From: Pirellulales bacterium
Lineage (GTDB): Bacteria > Planctomycetota > Planctomycetia > Pirellulales > JAICIG01
Reading direction: 5' to 3'
Assembly: GCA_035533075.1 (NCBI GenBank)
Contig: DATLUO010000266.1
Location: 1 to 36,970, forward strand
DNA length: 36,970 nt
Part shown: piece by piece, positions 1-8,400 of the stretch
Numbering within the stretch: position 1 is the stretch's first letter
Layout of the letters: each line of letters starts with the position of its first letter
Notes under the pieces: model-generated
Databases searched by the model: none
What the model saw: the letters and a program-made list of their open reading frames with translations, nothing else
What the model was told of the DNA's origin: nothing
Position numbers and translations under genes: made by a program

Positions 1-3
1 TCC

Positions 4-26
4 CAAGCTCGCTGGTCCCACCCTAC
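4..26 (+). repeat. Partial copy of the 43-bp dispersed repeat
   Basis: The window opens with the right half of an element that occurs in at least six other places here (13822, 20130, 20241, 21551, 29105, 36240). The visible part ends in CCCACCCTAC, the conserved right terminus. It lies just upstream of the first gene, so it may sit in that gene's leader. Confidence 0.7.
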
Positions 27-96
27 TCAACTTTGGGACACTACCCACAAGCATATCACGTTGACTGCCCACCGTTTGCAATATAGTCTCGCGGTT

Positions 97-825
97 ATGC
101 CGCTGCTCGACCACTTCCATCCACCGCTGCACGGGCCACGCCGCTGGGAAGGTTTTCATCACTCCTGGGCGACGATGATCGCGCAGCAGCTCAACGAGGT
201 GCTGCCGGCGGATTACTTCGCCGAGTCGGAAATCAGCTTGGGTCCAGAGCTGGAAATCGACGTGGCCACGATGGAAAAAACGATGGGAGGTGGCACGGTG
301 GCTATTGGTGAACGGGCCACTGCGGTCTGGACTCCTGCGCGGCCGCGCTTCGCGGTGAAGGCCGACTTTTCACGGCTGGACACGATCGAGATTCGCATTT
401 TTCAAGACCTCGGTGGGGCGGAACTTCGGGCGGCGGTCGAACTGGTGAGTCCCGGCAACAAAGACCGTGCCGGCAGCCGGCAGACGTTCGCCGCCAAGTG
501 TGCCGGCTATTTGAAGCACGGCATCAGCGTTGTCGTGATCGACGTGGTCACGTCGCGAGCGGCGAACTTGCATCGCGAATTGTTCAAGGCGCTCGAAGTC
601 AAAAGCCGCCACGCCCTGTGGCGATCGCCGACGGGGCTCTATGCCGTGGCCTACCGCCCGGTGACCTTGCGTCGCAGTCCGCGAATCGAAGTTTGGGCGG
701 AGCGGCTGGCGCTCGGCAAAGTTTTGCCCGTCATGCCGTTGTGGCTGACGCTCGAACTGTACGTACCGTTGCGCCTCGAAGAGAGTTATGCCAGCACCTG
801 CCGGTCCTTGCGAATTCCGGCGTGA
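97..825 (+). CDS. DUF4058-type hypothetical protein
   Basis: The protein has 242 residues. It begins MPLLDHFHPPL and continues with a GWATM-like helix and the segment ISLGPELEIDVATME, which resembles the N-terminus of DUF4058 proteins of planctomycetes and cyanobacteria. The middle has ELVSPGNKDR and a hydrophobic strand VVVIDVVTSR, as expected of an alpha/beta core that resembles restriction-endonuclease-like folds. I chose the ATG at 97 because the family usually starts at MPLLDHF; a TTG at 61 is an in-frame alternative. No signal peptide is seen, so it is probably cytosolic. The function of the family is unknown. A copy of the 43-bp repeat lies just upstream. Confidence 0.75.
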   Translation: MPLLDHFHPPLHGPRRWEGFHHSWATMIAQQLNEVLPADYFAESEISLGPELEIDVATMEKTMGGGTVAIGERATAVWTPARPRFAVKADFSRLDTIEIRIFQDLGGAELRAAVELVSPGNKDRAGSRQTFAAKCAGYLKHGISVVVIDVVTSRAANLHRELFKALEVKSRHALWRSPTGLYAVAYRPVTLRRSPRIEVWAERLALGKVLPVMPLWLTLELYVPLRLEESYASTCRSLRIPA

Positions 826-855
826 TGTTTTTGGTGTTGCGCGTTTTCCGCATCC

Positions 856-1048
856 GCCGCGCAGCGGCGCTAGAATTTAGCCGTGGGTGCGAACCCACGG
901 TAACATTCGGCGAGTGCCAAACAAAGCCGCGTAGCGGCGACAGAGGTGTACTCGGGTATTCTGCCGCCGCTACGCGGCTCCGCCGAAGGATTTACAACGT
1001 TGTCCGTGGGCTCGCGCCCACGGCTAAACTCTGTGGCCGCTACGCGGC
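856..1048. repeat. Imperfect palindromic intergenic repeat of about 190 bp
   Basis: The left arm (856-904) and right arm (1002-1048) are near-complementary over about 47 bases; both contain the TTTAGCCGTGGG / CCCACGG block. An inner pair (about 923-940 and 964-980) repeats the GCCGCGTAGCGGCG core in opposite orientation. The element fills most of the 413-base gap between the first two genes. I see no convincing coding sequence in it. The rest of the gap (1049-1238) holds nothing I can name. Confidence 0.75.
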
Positions 1049-1238
1049 CGAGCGCCAAAAGCGCAACATCAAAACCTGACGGCGGGGATGGCCGAACAGT
1101 GAGCGTCGGGGATTGACCGCAACCTTAACGAGGCCGAAAATGGCGTTCGCTACCGGATGAATGGGCCCTGCGGTGGTCACTACATGCGAGCTCGCCGCAA
1201 CGGCCGTCACCGCGCGTCGAAAACCGCCCGTGAATACA

Positions 1239-2159
1239 ATGAACATCCGGGCCGGCAAGAAATCGAGAACGCTTGGTTTTTCGCGCGGCAGCGATAACCG
1301 GCCGGCGGCGAATGAAGGCGGCCGTGAGGTGATTCTCTGGTTGTTGGCGGCTGCTCACCTGGCGGCGGCGGTCGTGCTGGTGTGGCTGATCGATTCCGGC
1401 GGCGGGCCGCCGCTGGAGGCCGCCTTCGACGCGCTGGTTTATGCCGACGCGGCCCTGGTTGGTATATGGACCGGTTGGGGCCGGCATTCCAAAGCGACTG
1501 GCTTTCTCGGCGTGGGACTGGCGACCTTGACGGCCGCCGTCTGCTCCTGGGGATCGCTACGGCACACGCTCGGCGCGCTCACCGGACCGGGCAACGATAT
1601 GTGGGTCATCACCTGGCTGGTCTTGTTTGCCGTCGGGCTGTCGCTGTTGACGATGGCGATGGTCGTGGCGGTGTTGCTTTACTTGCGGCAACGAGGGATC
1701 GATCTCTGCCTGGGCGAGCCGCCGAATGCGACCGGCGAGTTGCCGCCTGTTCGCTTTTCGCTGCGGCAGATGTTCTTGTTGATGGCCGTGACGGGCATTT
1801 TGCTCAAGCTCGGCCCGGTCGCCAACGCTTACTTGAACGATTATCGGTCGTACCTGTGTTCGACGGTCGCACTGCTCTCGGGCGGCGTCTGTCTCGGCAG
1901 CGTGGCACTCGTCGCAGCATGGGCCGTTTTCGGAGGGCCTCCTTCGGCCGGCCGAATCGTCACGGCACTGGCGTTGGCCGCCGTCTTCGGCTTGTTTCCG
2001 CCCTATTATTTTCCGTATCTCCTCAGCGACAACTTTGCCGCCTCGGTGGCGGTCACTTGCCTGGAGTCGCTGGTGGTGATGGCCAGCCTGGCGGTGGTTC
2101 GCGCCAGCGGCTATCGGCTGGTTCAATATAGGGTGGCCGGTGCAGAGCCGGCGGATTGA
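1239..2159 (+). CDS. Multi-pass membrane protein, unknown function
   Basis: The protein has 306 residues. A short basic N-terminus is followed by many hydrophobic segments (for example VILWLLAAAHLAAAVVLVWLI, WVITWLVLFAVGLSLL, FLLMAVTGILLKLGP, and two or three more near the C-terminus), so about eight membrane helices are likely. The phrase VRFSLRQMFLLMAVTGILL in the middle resembles a motif common in small planctomycete membrane proteins, in which a basic RFSLR precedes a helix. I chose the ATG at 1239; an in-frame ATG at 1161 would add a non-hydrophobic leader inside a repeat-poor GC-rich stretch. No catalytic motif is visible and I do not recognise a function. The next gene starts 28 bases after its stop, so the two may be cotranscribed. 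Confidence 0.65.
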   Translation: MNIRAGKKSRTLGFSRGSDNRPAANEGGREVILWLLAAAHLAAAVVLVWLIDSGGGPPLEAAFDALVYADAALVGIWTGWGRHSKATGFLGVGLATLTAAVCSWGSLRHTLGALTGPGNDMWVITWLVLFAVGLSLLTMAMVVAVLLYLRQRGIDLCLGEPPNATGELPPVRFSLRQMFLLMAVTGILLKLGPVANAYLNDYRSYLCSTVALLSGGVCLGSVALVAAWAVFGGPPSAGRIVTALALAAVFGLFPPYYFPYLLSDNFAASVAVTCLESLVVMASLAVVRASGYRLVQYRVAGAEPAD

Positions 2160-2187
2160 GCTTTGGGAGGCGTAGGAGCGACGCACC

Positions 2188-3102
2188 ATGTACGAGAAAT
2201 TCACGGATCGCGCGCGGAAGGTCATGCAGTTGGCCAACAAAGAGGCACAGCGGCTGCAGTGCGAATACATTGGCACCGGGCACGTCTTGCTAGGTCTGAT
2301 TGAGGAGCAAGACAGCGTGGCCGTGGCCGTGCTTAAAAATTTGGGCGTCGATTTGGGCAGGATCCGCCGAAGTATCGAAAATCTGTCGCAGCCAGGCATG
2401 ACAGCTCAAGAGGGCCTAAACCGACCCCAAGTGCCTCGTGTCAAGAAGGTAATCGAATCGGCCATTGACGAGTCGCGCAAGCTGCGACACAGCTACATTG
2501 GCAGCGAGCACCTGTTGCTGGGGCTGTTGCGAGAACAAGAGGGCGTGGCGGCCCAGGGGTTGATGAACGAGGGTCTCACATTCGAGCGAGTGGGAGACGA
2601 AGTGGTACGCTTACTGAGCTTGGGCACACGTGGTAAGCCCGTGCCATCGGCGGCCATGAGTCGATTGACGAGCGCGCCGATCAACGATTTTCCCGATGAT
2701 GTGCAAGCAGCGGTGGCCCCTTTCGACGACGAAATCGACCGCCTGCAGCAGGAAAAGGAAGCAGCCATCGCTGGCCAGAACTTCGACAAAGCCGCGGCCC
2801 TAAGAGATGAGCAGGACAAACTGCGGCGGCAACGGCGAGCGGCTGTCCACGATTGGGCCGTCAGTTACCCAATCGATTTGGCGTGGCTGTCGTCGAATGA
2901 CCGGACGGTGCTGGATCTGGCGCAGCGGATCCACGAGCATCGGCGCTGGGACGCACTGCCGCAATTGGCCAATGCGCTAGAGCAAGCAGGCTGCACGGAC
3001 GCGCGGATGCTCGATCACTGCCGGCAGAATAGTCCGCATTCCGAGCAGTGCTGGGTTGTCGACCTGATACTTGCCAGGGCCGATGCACGAGGCGCTCCCT
3101 GA
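2188..3102 (+). CDS. Clp N-domain and UVR-motif protein (ClpC-like, no ATPase)
   Basis: The 304-residue protein starts MYEKFTDRARKVMQLANKEA, a near-perfect ClpC N-domain. Two Clp repeats are visible, at about residues 4-65 (YIGTGHVLLGLIEE) and 78-143 (YIGSEHLLLGLLREQEGVA). A UVR motif follows at about 179-214 (FDKAAALRDEQDKLR). No Walker motifs are present, so this is not the unfoldase but probably an adaptor or binding protein. The last 80 residues (YPIDLAWLSSNDRTVLDLAQ ... HCRQNSPHSEQCWVVDL) resemble a small C-terminal domain I associate with planctomycete proteins of unknown function. An AGGAG lies about 9 bases before the ATG. In ClpC the N-domain binds substrates and adaptors and the UVR motif mediates protein contacts; the role of this fusion is not known to me. 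Confidence 0.85.
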   Translation: MYEKFTDRARKVMQLANKEAQRLQCEYIGTGHVLLGLIEEQDSVAVAVLKNLGVDLGRIRRSIENLSQPGMTAQEGLNRPQVPRVKKVIESAIDESRKLRHSYIGSEHLLLGLLREQEGVAAQGLMNEGLTFERVGDEVVRLLSLGTRGKPVPSAAMSRLTSAPINDFPDDVQAAVAPFDDEIDRLQQEKEAAIAGQNFDKAAALRDEQDKLRRQRRAAVHDWAVSYPIDLAWLSSNDRTVLDLAQRIHEHRRWDALPQLANALEQAGCTDARMLDHCRQNSPHSEQCWVVDLILARADARGAP

Positions 3103-3310
3103 CCATGCACCCGCACCTAAATGGCTGGCAACTGATCGACATCCATCACATCGGCCTGACGGTTTCCGACATCGAGCGGTCGATCGCGTTTTATCGCGAC
3201 GTGCTCGGCATGACGCTCATTCGCCGCCGGCCGCACGTCGACAGCGATTACGTCGCCCAGCAGACGGGCTATGCCGGCCTGATTCTCCAGCAGGTGAATT
3301 TCATCCGCCG

Positions 3311-3326
3311 GCTTGCCGGGGCAAGC
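3311..3326. promoter_or_regulatory. Inverted repeat over the -35 box (candidate operator)
   Basis: GCTTGCC and GGCAAGC are perfect 7-base inverted arms separated by GG. The left arm contains the TTGCC of the proposed -35 box at 3313. A dyad in this position could be an operator, for instance for self-regulation of the following gene pair. This is inferred from position only. Confidence 0.4.
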
Positions 3327-3342
3327 AGATCGTCGATATACT
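3313..3342 (+). promoter_or_regulatory. Sigma70-like promoter of the ART-like/nuclease pair
   Basis: TTGCCG (3313-3318) and TATACT (3337-3342) are separated by 18 bases. Transcription would start near 3349, only about 17 bases before the ATG at 3366, so the leader would be very short. The promoter lies at the 3' end of the broken VOC gene. Confidence 0.45.
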
Positions 3343-3365
3343 AAAAATGGGCGATTGGGGCCAGC

Positions 3366-3776
3366 ATGCGCTGCGAGGACCGCTTGTGCGACTCAGTTCA
3401 CGAAGAGATCTGGCTTTACAGAGGGGTGCCCGCGGAGTCGGCGGAAGTCGACGACGTGGCTGCCAATGCTGAGGTTTATCCGCGACGTCCGGGCTATGTT
3501 GGCGAGTATTCTCGCTATTGCCACAGCGTCAACGAAATGACCGATACGGGATACACGAGTTGGACCACGGATGTCGATATCGCAAGGGCGCTTGCTCAAT
3601 ATGCAAGCGACGAGTCTGGTCTCAGCGGCGAGGTGGTTATCTTTAAGGTGCGCATTTCCACCATCGACGCACGCCGCATTTTCGAAGGGGAAGATCGAGA
3701 GGATGAATACTTGATCGAAGGTACCGTGGAAGACGTCCGGTTCTTTGAGGATGCAGATCATGAGCACGATGGCTGA
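3366..3776 (+). CDS. Small protein with ADP-ribosyltransferase-like (R-S-E) motifs
   Basis: The protein has 136 residues. It shows, in order, WLYRG (Arg19), YTSWTTD (Ser65, Thr67, Thr68) and EDREDEYLIEG (Glu112 and Glu114). This order and spacing match the R, S-T-S and E-x-E signatures of the arginine-type ADP-ribosyltransferase fold, including a hydrophobic strand before the Glu pair (VVIFKVRI). No signal peptide is present. Enzymes of this fold transfer ADP-ribose from NAD to proteins, nucleic acids or small molecules, often as toxins. The gene overlaps the next one by 17 bases. No clear ribosome binding site precedes the ATG. The assignment is from motifs alone; a structural relative without activity is possible. 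Confidence 0.6.
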   Translation: MRCEDRLCDSVHEEIWLYRGVPAESAEVDDVAANAEVYPRRPGYVGEYSRYCHSVNEMTDTGYTSWTTDVDIARALAQYASDESGLSGEVVIFKVRISTIDARRIFEGEDREDEYLIEGTVEDVRFFEDADHEHDG

Positions 3777-5202
3777 CCGGTCACCTCGGAAAACTTGGCT
3801 CGGCGCGATTGCGGAGGCCGCCACACTTCAACGGATCGAGTTGCCGGCGTTTGATCGATATGGCATGGGCGCAGTACGCTCAACCACCACGGCAAATGGT
3901 CGGTTTGTCACGCTGAAACGCCGGATCGGGACCGCTGCCAACACCGAAGGCGGTGTTGAATGGGCTCTCTGGCATCAGCCGGACGATTATCCGGTGCTCG
4001 TCGCGGCCTTCCGCGATCGACGGCAACCCGCAGAAGAAAGCGTCGGGGCCACCCTATCGCTCCTCAAAGGTTGGCTTGTGGACCAGTGGACGCCGGACGA
4101 AGCAAAGGGCGCCGTCCGCAAGCACCCAGGAGCTCAGCCCGTCAAAGACCCGCCGCCTCGGCTTGCCGACGCCGGCAGTTTCGCGGCGCTCAAACAGGTT
4201 GAAGACGCTGGGACAATGAACGGCGAGTCAGAAGTTTTCAGCCGGCTTTTCCGTTATCGACCTCGGCCCGATCGCACGCCTGCGGAGGATTTTGTAACAG
4301 AGGCCTACGCGAGCGTCTTGCTATCCGACAAAAACGCGGCAGCGATGGTTCTCAAAGACCTCTTTCAAAGATCGATGACGGCCAATTTCAAATTGCAGAC
4401 GCAGCAGCCGGTCGAGAGCGATCGACCGGACATGAAATTCGAAGACGCCGATAACTTGGTCTTTCAAGAGAACAAGGTTGAGAGCCCGTTCGATGCGGAA
4501 CAAGTCGCGCGATACCAGGAAAGGATCGCCAAGCTGGCGGGCGGGCGAAAAACGTTGGTTGTCTCCTGCACTTGGCTGCCCAGCGATGCCGCTACGGACG
4601 CGCCCCACTTTCTGCCGATACGCTGGAGTGACGTCTATCAAGCCATTAAGAATCATTTGGCAGACGTCGACCAAAGCAGGCGATGGTTTTGGTCTGCCTT
4701 TCTTGCTTTCTTGAGGGAACGACGAATGGAACCGTTTTCTGGGATTCAGGTGAAGTGGGTCGACGCCCTTCGCGACGTGGAACAGCTACGGGTCCGCGCT
4801 TGGCAACTGCTTGAGCTTATCAAGTCGCACTTTGAGAGCAAATACAACGTGCAAACCGAGGACACAGGAGCGTCGAAAGCGTATCGGAGCATCTCCAAGT
4901 GGTGTTTTTCAACTGGCAACTTGAGGTTCGAGCCAGAGATTAAACTCGCTGACGAAGGGGTCTATTTTGCTCTTTGGCTGAGGAATGATCCTAGCGGCTG
5001 TTCCGCATTCGTAGAGGCAGAAAAACTCTTGGTTCCGCCGTTTAAGATTGAGTATTCGCACCTCGCTGTACGTTCAACGCCCGAGGCGATTCTGCCGGAT
5101 TTCTATGAATGCACGCCCGACCGTCAAGTGGCAGCCGCACTCGCGTGGGTTGATTTAATGCTACAGCCTTTGGTTCAGAATGGGCTCCTCAAACTCCGCT
5201 AA
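3760..5202 (+). CDS. PD-(D/E)XK nuclease superfamily protein
   Basis: The protein has 480 residues. In the centre are the parts of a PD-(D/E)XK nuclease core: EDFVTE (Glu181), RPDMKF (Asp224), FQENKVESPF (Glu237, Lys239) and a QxxxY motif (QVARY, Gln248 and Tyr252). The first 145 residues and the last 220 are not familiar to me; they may sense, bind or dimerise. I chose the ATG at 3760 because TTTGAGG lies 9 bases upstream; ATGs at 3751 and 3769 are alternatives. The start is inside the end of the ART-like gene, so the pair is probably translationally coupled. Codon third positions look more AT-rich than in valS next door, which fits transfer. Possible roles are phage defence or the nuclease half of a toxin module. 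Confidence 0.65.
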   Translation: MSTMADRSPRKTWLGAIAEAATLQRIELPAFDRYGMGAVRSTTTANGRFVTLKRRIGTAANTEGGVEWALWHQPDDYPVLVAAFRDRRQPAEESVGATLSLLKGWLVDQWTPDEAKGAVRKHPGAQPVKDPPPRLADAGSFAALKQVEDAGTMNGESEVFSRLFRYRPRPDRTPAEDFVTEAYASVLLSDKNAAAMVLKDLFQRSMTANFKLQTQQPVESDRPDMKFEDADNLVFQENKVESPFDAEQVARYQERIAKLAGGRKTLVVSCTWLPSDAATDAPHFLPIRWSDVYQAIKNHLADVDQSRRWFWSAFLAFLRERRMEPFSGIQVKWVDALRDVEQLRVRAWQLLELIKSHFESKYNVQTEDTGASKAYRSISKWCFSTGNLRFEPEIKLADEGVYFALWLRNDPSGCSAFVEAEKLLVPPFKIEYSHLAVRSTPEAILPDFYECTPDRQVAAALAWVDLMLQPLVQNGLLKLR

Positions 5203-5351
5203 GAGTGGAACATAGGCGGCACCGCCTTGCGCGAAAGAATATCGGCCAGCTCCTGCCAGCGGTCGACGTACTCGCCGTCGAGGTACTCGCCGCAGGTCAA
5301 GAAGGGCGGTGTTGCACGCAAACACCCCTGGCATCGTCTTTCCCGCCAGGG
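5199..5351 (-). pseudogene. 3' remnant of an unidentified gene
   Basis: On the minus strand a 50-codon frame ends with FLTCGEYLDGEYVDRWQELA and a tail AVPPMFHS before TAG. About four fifths of the codons in its clearest part end in G or C, as in the real genes around it. It has no start codon and is cut off by a TAA at 5352-5354. A CQGC ... LTCG cysteine pattern is visible upstream. I do not recognise the family. It overlaps the stop codon of the nuclease-like gene and may be what remains of a gene disrupted when the cassette arrived. Confidence 0.35.
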
Positions 5352-5440
5352 TTAGAATTCGTGACCTGACCGCTCTGCCGCGAACCTGCGGCATGCGGTG
5401 TTCGTCACTTTTTTATCAACGCGGCCCACCATCCCTCCAC

Positions 5441-5470
5441 GTTTACCGTCTACCGTCTACCGTCTACCTG
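5441..5470 (+). repeat. Heptamer array (TACCGTC type) before valS
   Basis: The unit TACCGTC is repeated three times in a row, ending 7 bases before the valS start codon. The 14-base sequence GTTTACCGTCTACC at its left end is also present directly before the tmk start (18938-18951). Confidence 0.8.
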
Positions 5471-5476
5471 ATTCCC

Positions 5477-8400
5477 ATGCCGACCATCAGCCTCCCGCCC
5501 GACCTGCCCACTCAATACCATCACGCTGAGCCGCAACGGCGCTGGTATCCGTTTTGGGAAGAACGCGGATATTTTCATAGCGAGCCGGATGCCAGCCGCC
5601 AACCGTACTCGATCGTCATCCCGCCGCCCAACGTCACCGGGGCCTTGCACCTGGGCCACGCGCTGAACAATTCGCTCCAGGACATCCTGATTCGCTTCAA
5701 GCGGATGCAGGGCTACAACGTCCTGTGGATGCCGGGCACCGATCATGCCGGCATCGCCACGCAGGCCGTCGTCGAACGCCGTCTCTTGCAGGAAGAAAAG
5801 AAGAGCCGCCACGACCTGGGCCGCGAGAATCTGGTCGAGCGCATCTGGGAGTGGAAGAACGAATACGAGCAACGCATCCTCGGCCAGTTGAAACGGATGG
5901 GGTGCAGTTGCGATTGGCAACGCACGCGGTTCACGCTCGACCCGGTTTGTGCCCGTGCCGTCCGGCATACGTTCTTCAGCCTCTTCCAAGAAAAGCTGAT
6001 CTATCGCGGCAAGCGGCTGGTAAACTGGGACACCTTTCTGCAAACGGCCGTCAGCGACGACGAGGTCTACCACGAGCCGGTGGCCGGGCACTTCTGGCAT
6101 CTGAACTACGCGGTCATCGACCCGCTGCCGGGCGAGCCGAGGCACGTCACCATCGCCACCACACGGCCCGAAACGATGCTGGGCGACACGGCCGTGGCCG
6201 TCCATCCCGATCCGGCCGCCGCGCTCGACCGGGCCGAGGCCGAGCTGAAACGAAAACTCGCCGAAGCGGCTGACAAAGACCGCCCGGAGATCGAGCAACA
6301 ACTCACGGCGTTGACCGAGCGGCGGCAGACGCTGCTGCCCACGCTGATTCGCCTGCGCGACATGGCCCGTGCCGGCCGCAAACTGCGGCTGCCGCTCGTG
6401 GACCGCGAGATACCGCTGGTCGCCGATGAATGGGCCAGGCCCGAATTGGGCAGCGGCTGCGTCAAGATCACGCCGGCCCACGACCCGAACGACTACGACG
6501 TGGGCAAGCGTCAGAAGCTGCCCATGATCAACATTCTCAATCCCGAAGGCACGCTCAACGCCAACGCCGGACCGTACGAGGGCCTGACGATCGCCAAGGC
6601 CCGCGAGCGCGTCGTCGCCGATATGGAAAGTCAAGGTCTGCTGGTCGAGGTGGAAGACCGCGAGATCGACCTGGCCCATTCCGACCGCTCGAAGACAGCG
6701 ATCGAACCGTACCTGGCCGACCAGTGGTTCGTGAAGATGGAACAACTTGCGCAGTCGGCGATGGACGCGGTCACCGACGGCCGCGTCAAGATCGTACCCG
6801 CCCGATATGCGCAAGGTTATCTCGATTGGCTGGGCGAAAAGCGCGACTGGCCCGTCAGCCGGCAGCTTTGGTGGGGGCACCGCATTCCGGTTTGGTACGC
6901 GGCGACCGCCAGCGAGGCCGATCTGAAGAAGGCTTTCGCCGGACGGAGCGACGTGGTCTGGCAGCGAGACGAAGAGAGCGATCGTTGGCTGATCTGCGCG
7001 CAGGAAGAAGACCTGGCCGAAGACGCGGTGCCGGGGCACAGGCTGATCCGCGACGACGACGTGCTCGACACCTGGTTCAGCTCGGCGCTGTGGCCGCATT
7101 CGACGCTCGGTTGGCCCGACGAGACGCCGGAGTTGGCTTACTACTATCCCACCAGCACGCTGGTCACGAGTCGCGACATTATTACGCTGTGGGTCGCGCG
7201 GATGGTGCTCACCGGGCTGCATAACGTGGGCGACGTGCCGTTCCGCGAGGTGTTCATTCACCCGAAGATTCTGGACGGCTACGGCGAGACGATGTCGAAG
7301 TCGAAGGGGAACGGCGTCGACCCGATCGACGTGATGGACAAATTCGGCGCCGATGCCATGCGGTTCGCCCTGGCCTACCTGACGACCGAGACGCAAGACG
7401 TCCGCATGCCGGTGGAGTTCGAATGTCCGCACTGCGGCAAGCTGATCGAGCAGACCAAGAAGAACCGCGTTTTGCCGCGCGTCAAATGTTCGCACTGCGG
7501 CGGGGAGTTTTCGACGCAGTGGGCCACGAAGCCCGAAGATACGTCCTTGCCGCGCGGTCCGGTCGTGAGCGAGCGGTTCGAGTTGGCCCGCAACTTCTGC
7601 AACAAGCTCTGGAACGCCGCCCGCTTCACGCTGCTCAACCTCGAGGGTTACACGGCTGGCCCGGTTGACGACGCCGACCTGGCCGTCGAAGACCGCTGGT
7701 TGATGAGCCGGCTGGCGACGGTCACCCAGCTAGCGACTGAGGCACTGGAGAGTTATCGCTTTTCCGATGCGATGCGGGCGCTCTACGAATTCGCCTGGGA
7801 CGAGTTTTGCAGTTTTTACGTCGAGATGGTCAAGAACCGTCTGCAAGACGCGGGGCAGCGCGCGACTGCGCAGCGCGTGCTGGCTCACACGCTCGATGCG
7901 TTGGTGCGCTTGCTTCACCCGGCCATGCCGTTCGTGACCGAAGAGATTTGGCAACGGCTGGCGGTGGTCGCGTCCGCGCGGGGCCTCGATTCGCCGACTG
8001 AGGCGACGGAAAGCGTCATGGTCGCCGCATGGCCGCAAGCCGACCTGCGTCGTCGCGATGCGCAGATCGAGACCCGGTTTACGTACTTCCAGGAGGTCTT
8101 GCGCGGACTGCGCGAGATCCGCAGTCGGCAGAACATCGCCCCCAAGACGCCGGTCCGCTTTTCGGCGCGTTGCTCCTCTGAGACCGCGGAACTCCTCGAG
8201 CCGATGTCGCGGTACTTTGAATCGATGGCCGGCGCGCAGTCCGTCGCCTGGGGACCGGCCGCGTCACCGCCTGAAACGCACGCCCACGTCAGCCTGAAGG
8301 ATGTCGAGCTGTACGTCGATCTGGAAGGCTTGATCGACATCAAGGCAGAGATTGCCCGCTTGGAAAAGGAGCGCGACCGCATCAGCCAGGCGATCGCCAC

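Larger units (their letters stand above)
3105..3344 (+). pseudogene. Truncated VOC (glyoxalase-fold) protein
   Basis: The first 60 or so residues are typical of the vicinal oxygen chelate family: DIHHIGLTVSDIERSIAFYRDVLGM with the metal-ligand His in HHIGLTV. VOC proteins usually have about 120-150 residues, but this frame ends after 79. The family-like sequence stops near position 3290 (after YAGLIL), and the remaining residues look unrelated. The missing C-terminal half would carry the other metal ligands, so a working enzyme is unlikely. The break lies directly next to the promoter of the following two-gene cassette. The start ATG lies two bases after the previous stop codon. Confidence 0.7.

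Noticed and set aside
1113-1141. TTGACC before the membrane protein gene as a promoter
   Set aside because: No acceptable -10 box lies at the right distance.
5450-7495. Long minus-strand frame opposite valS
   Set aside because: valS is certain, and the antisense frame has no recognisable features.
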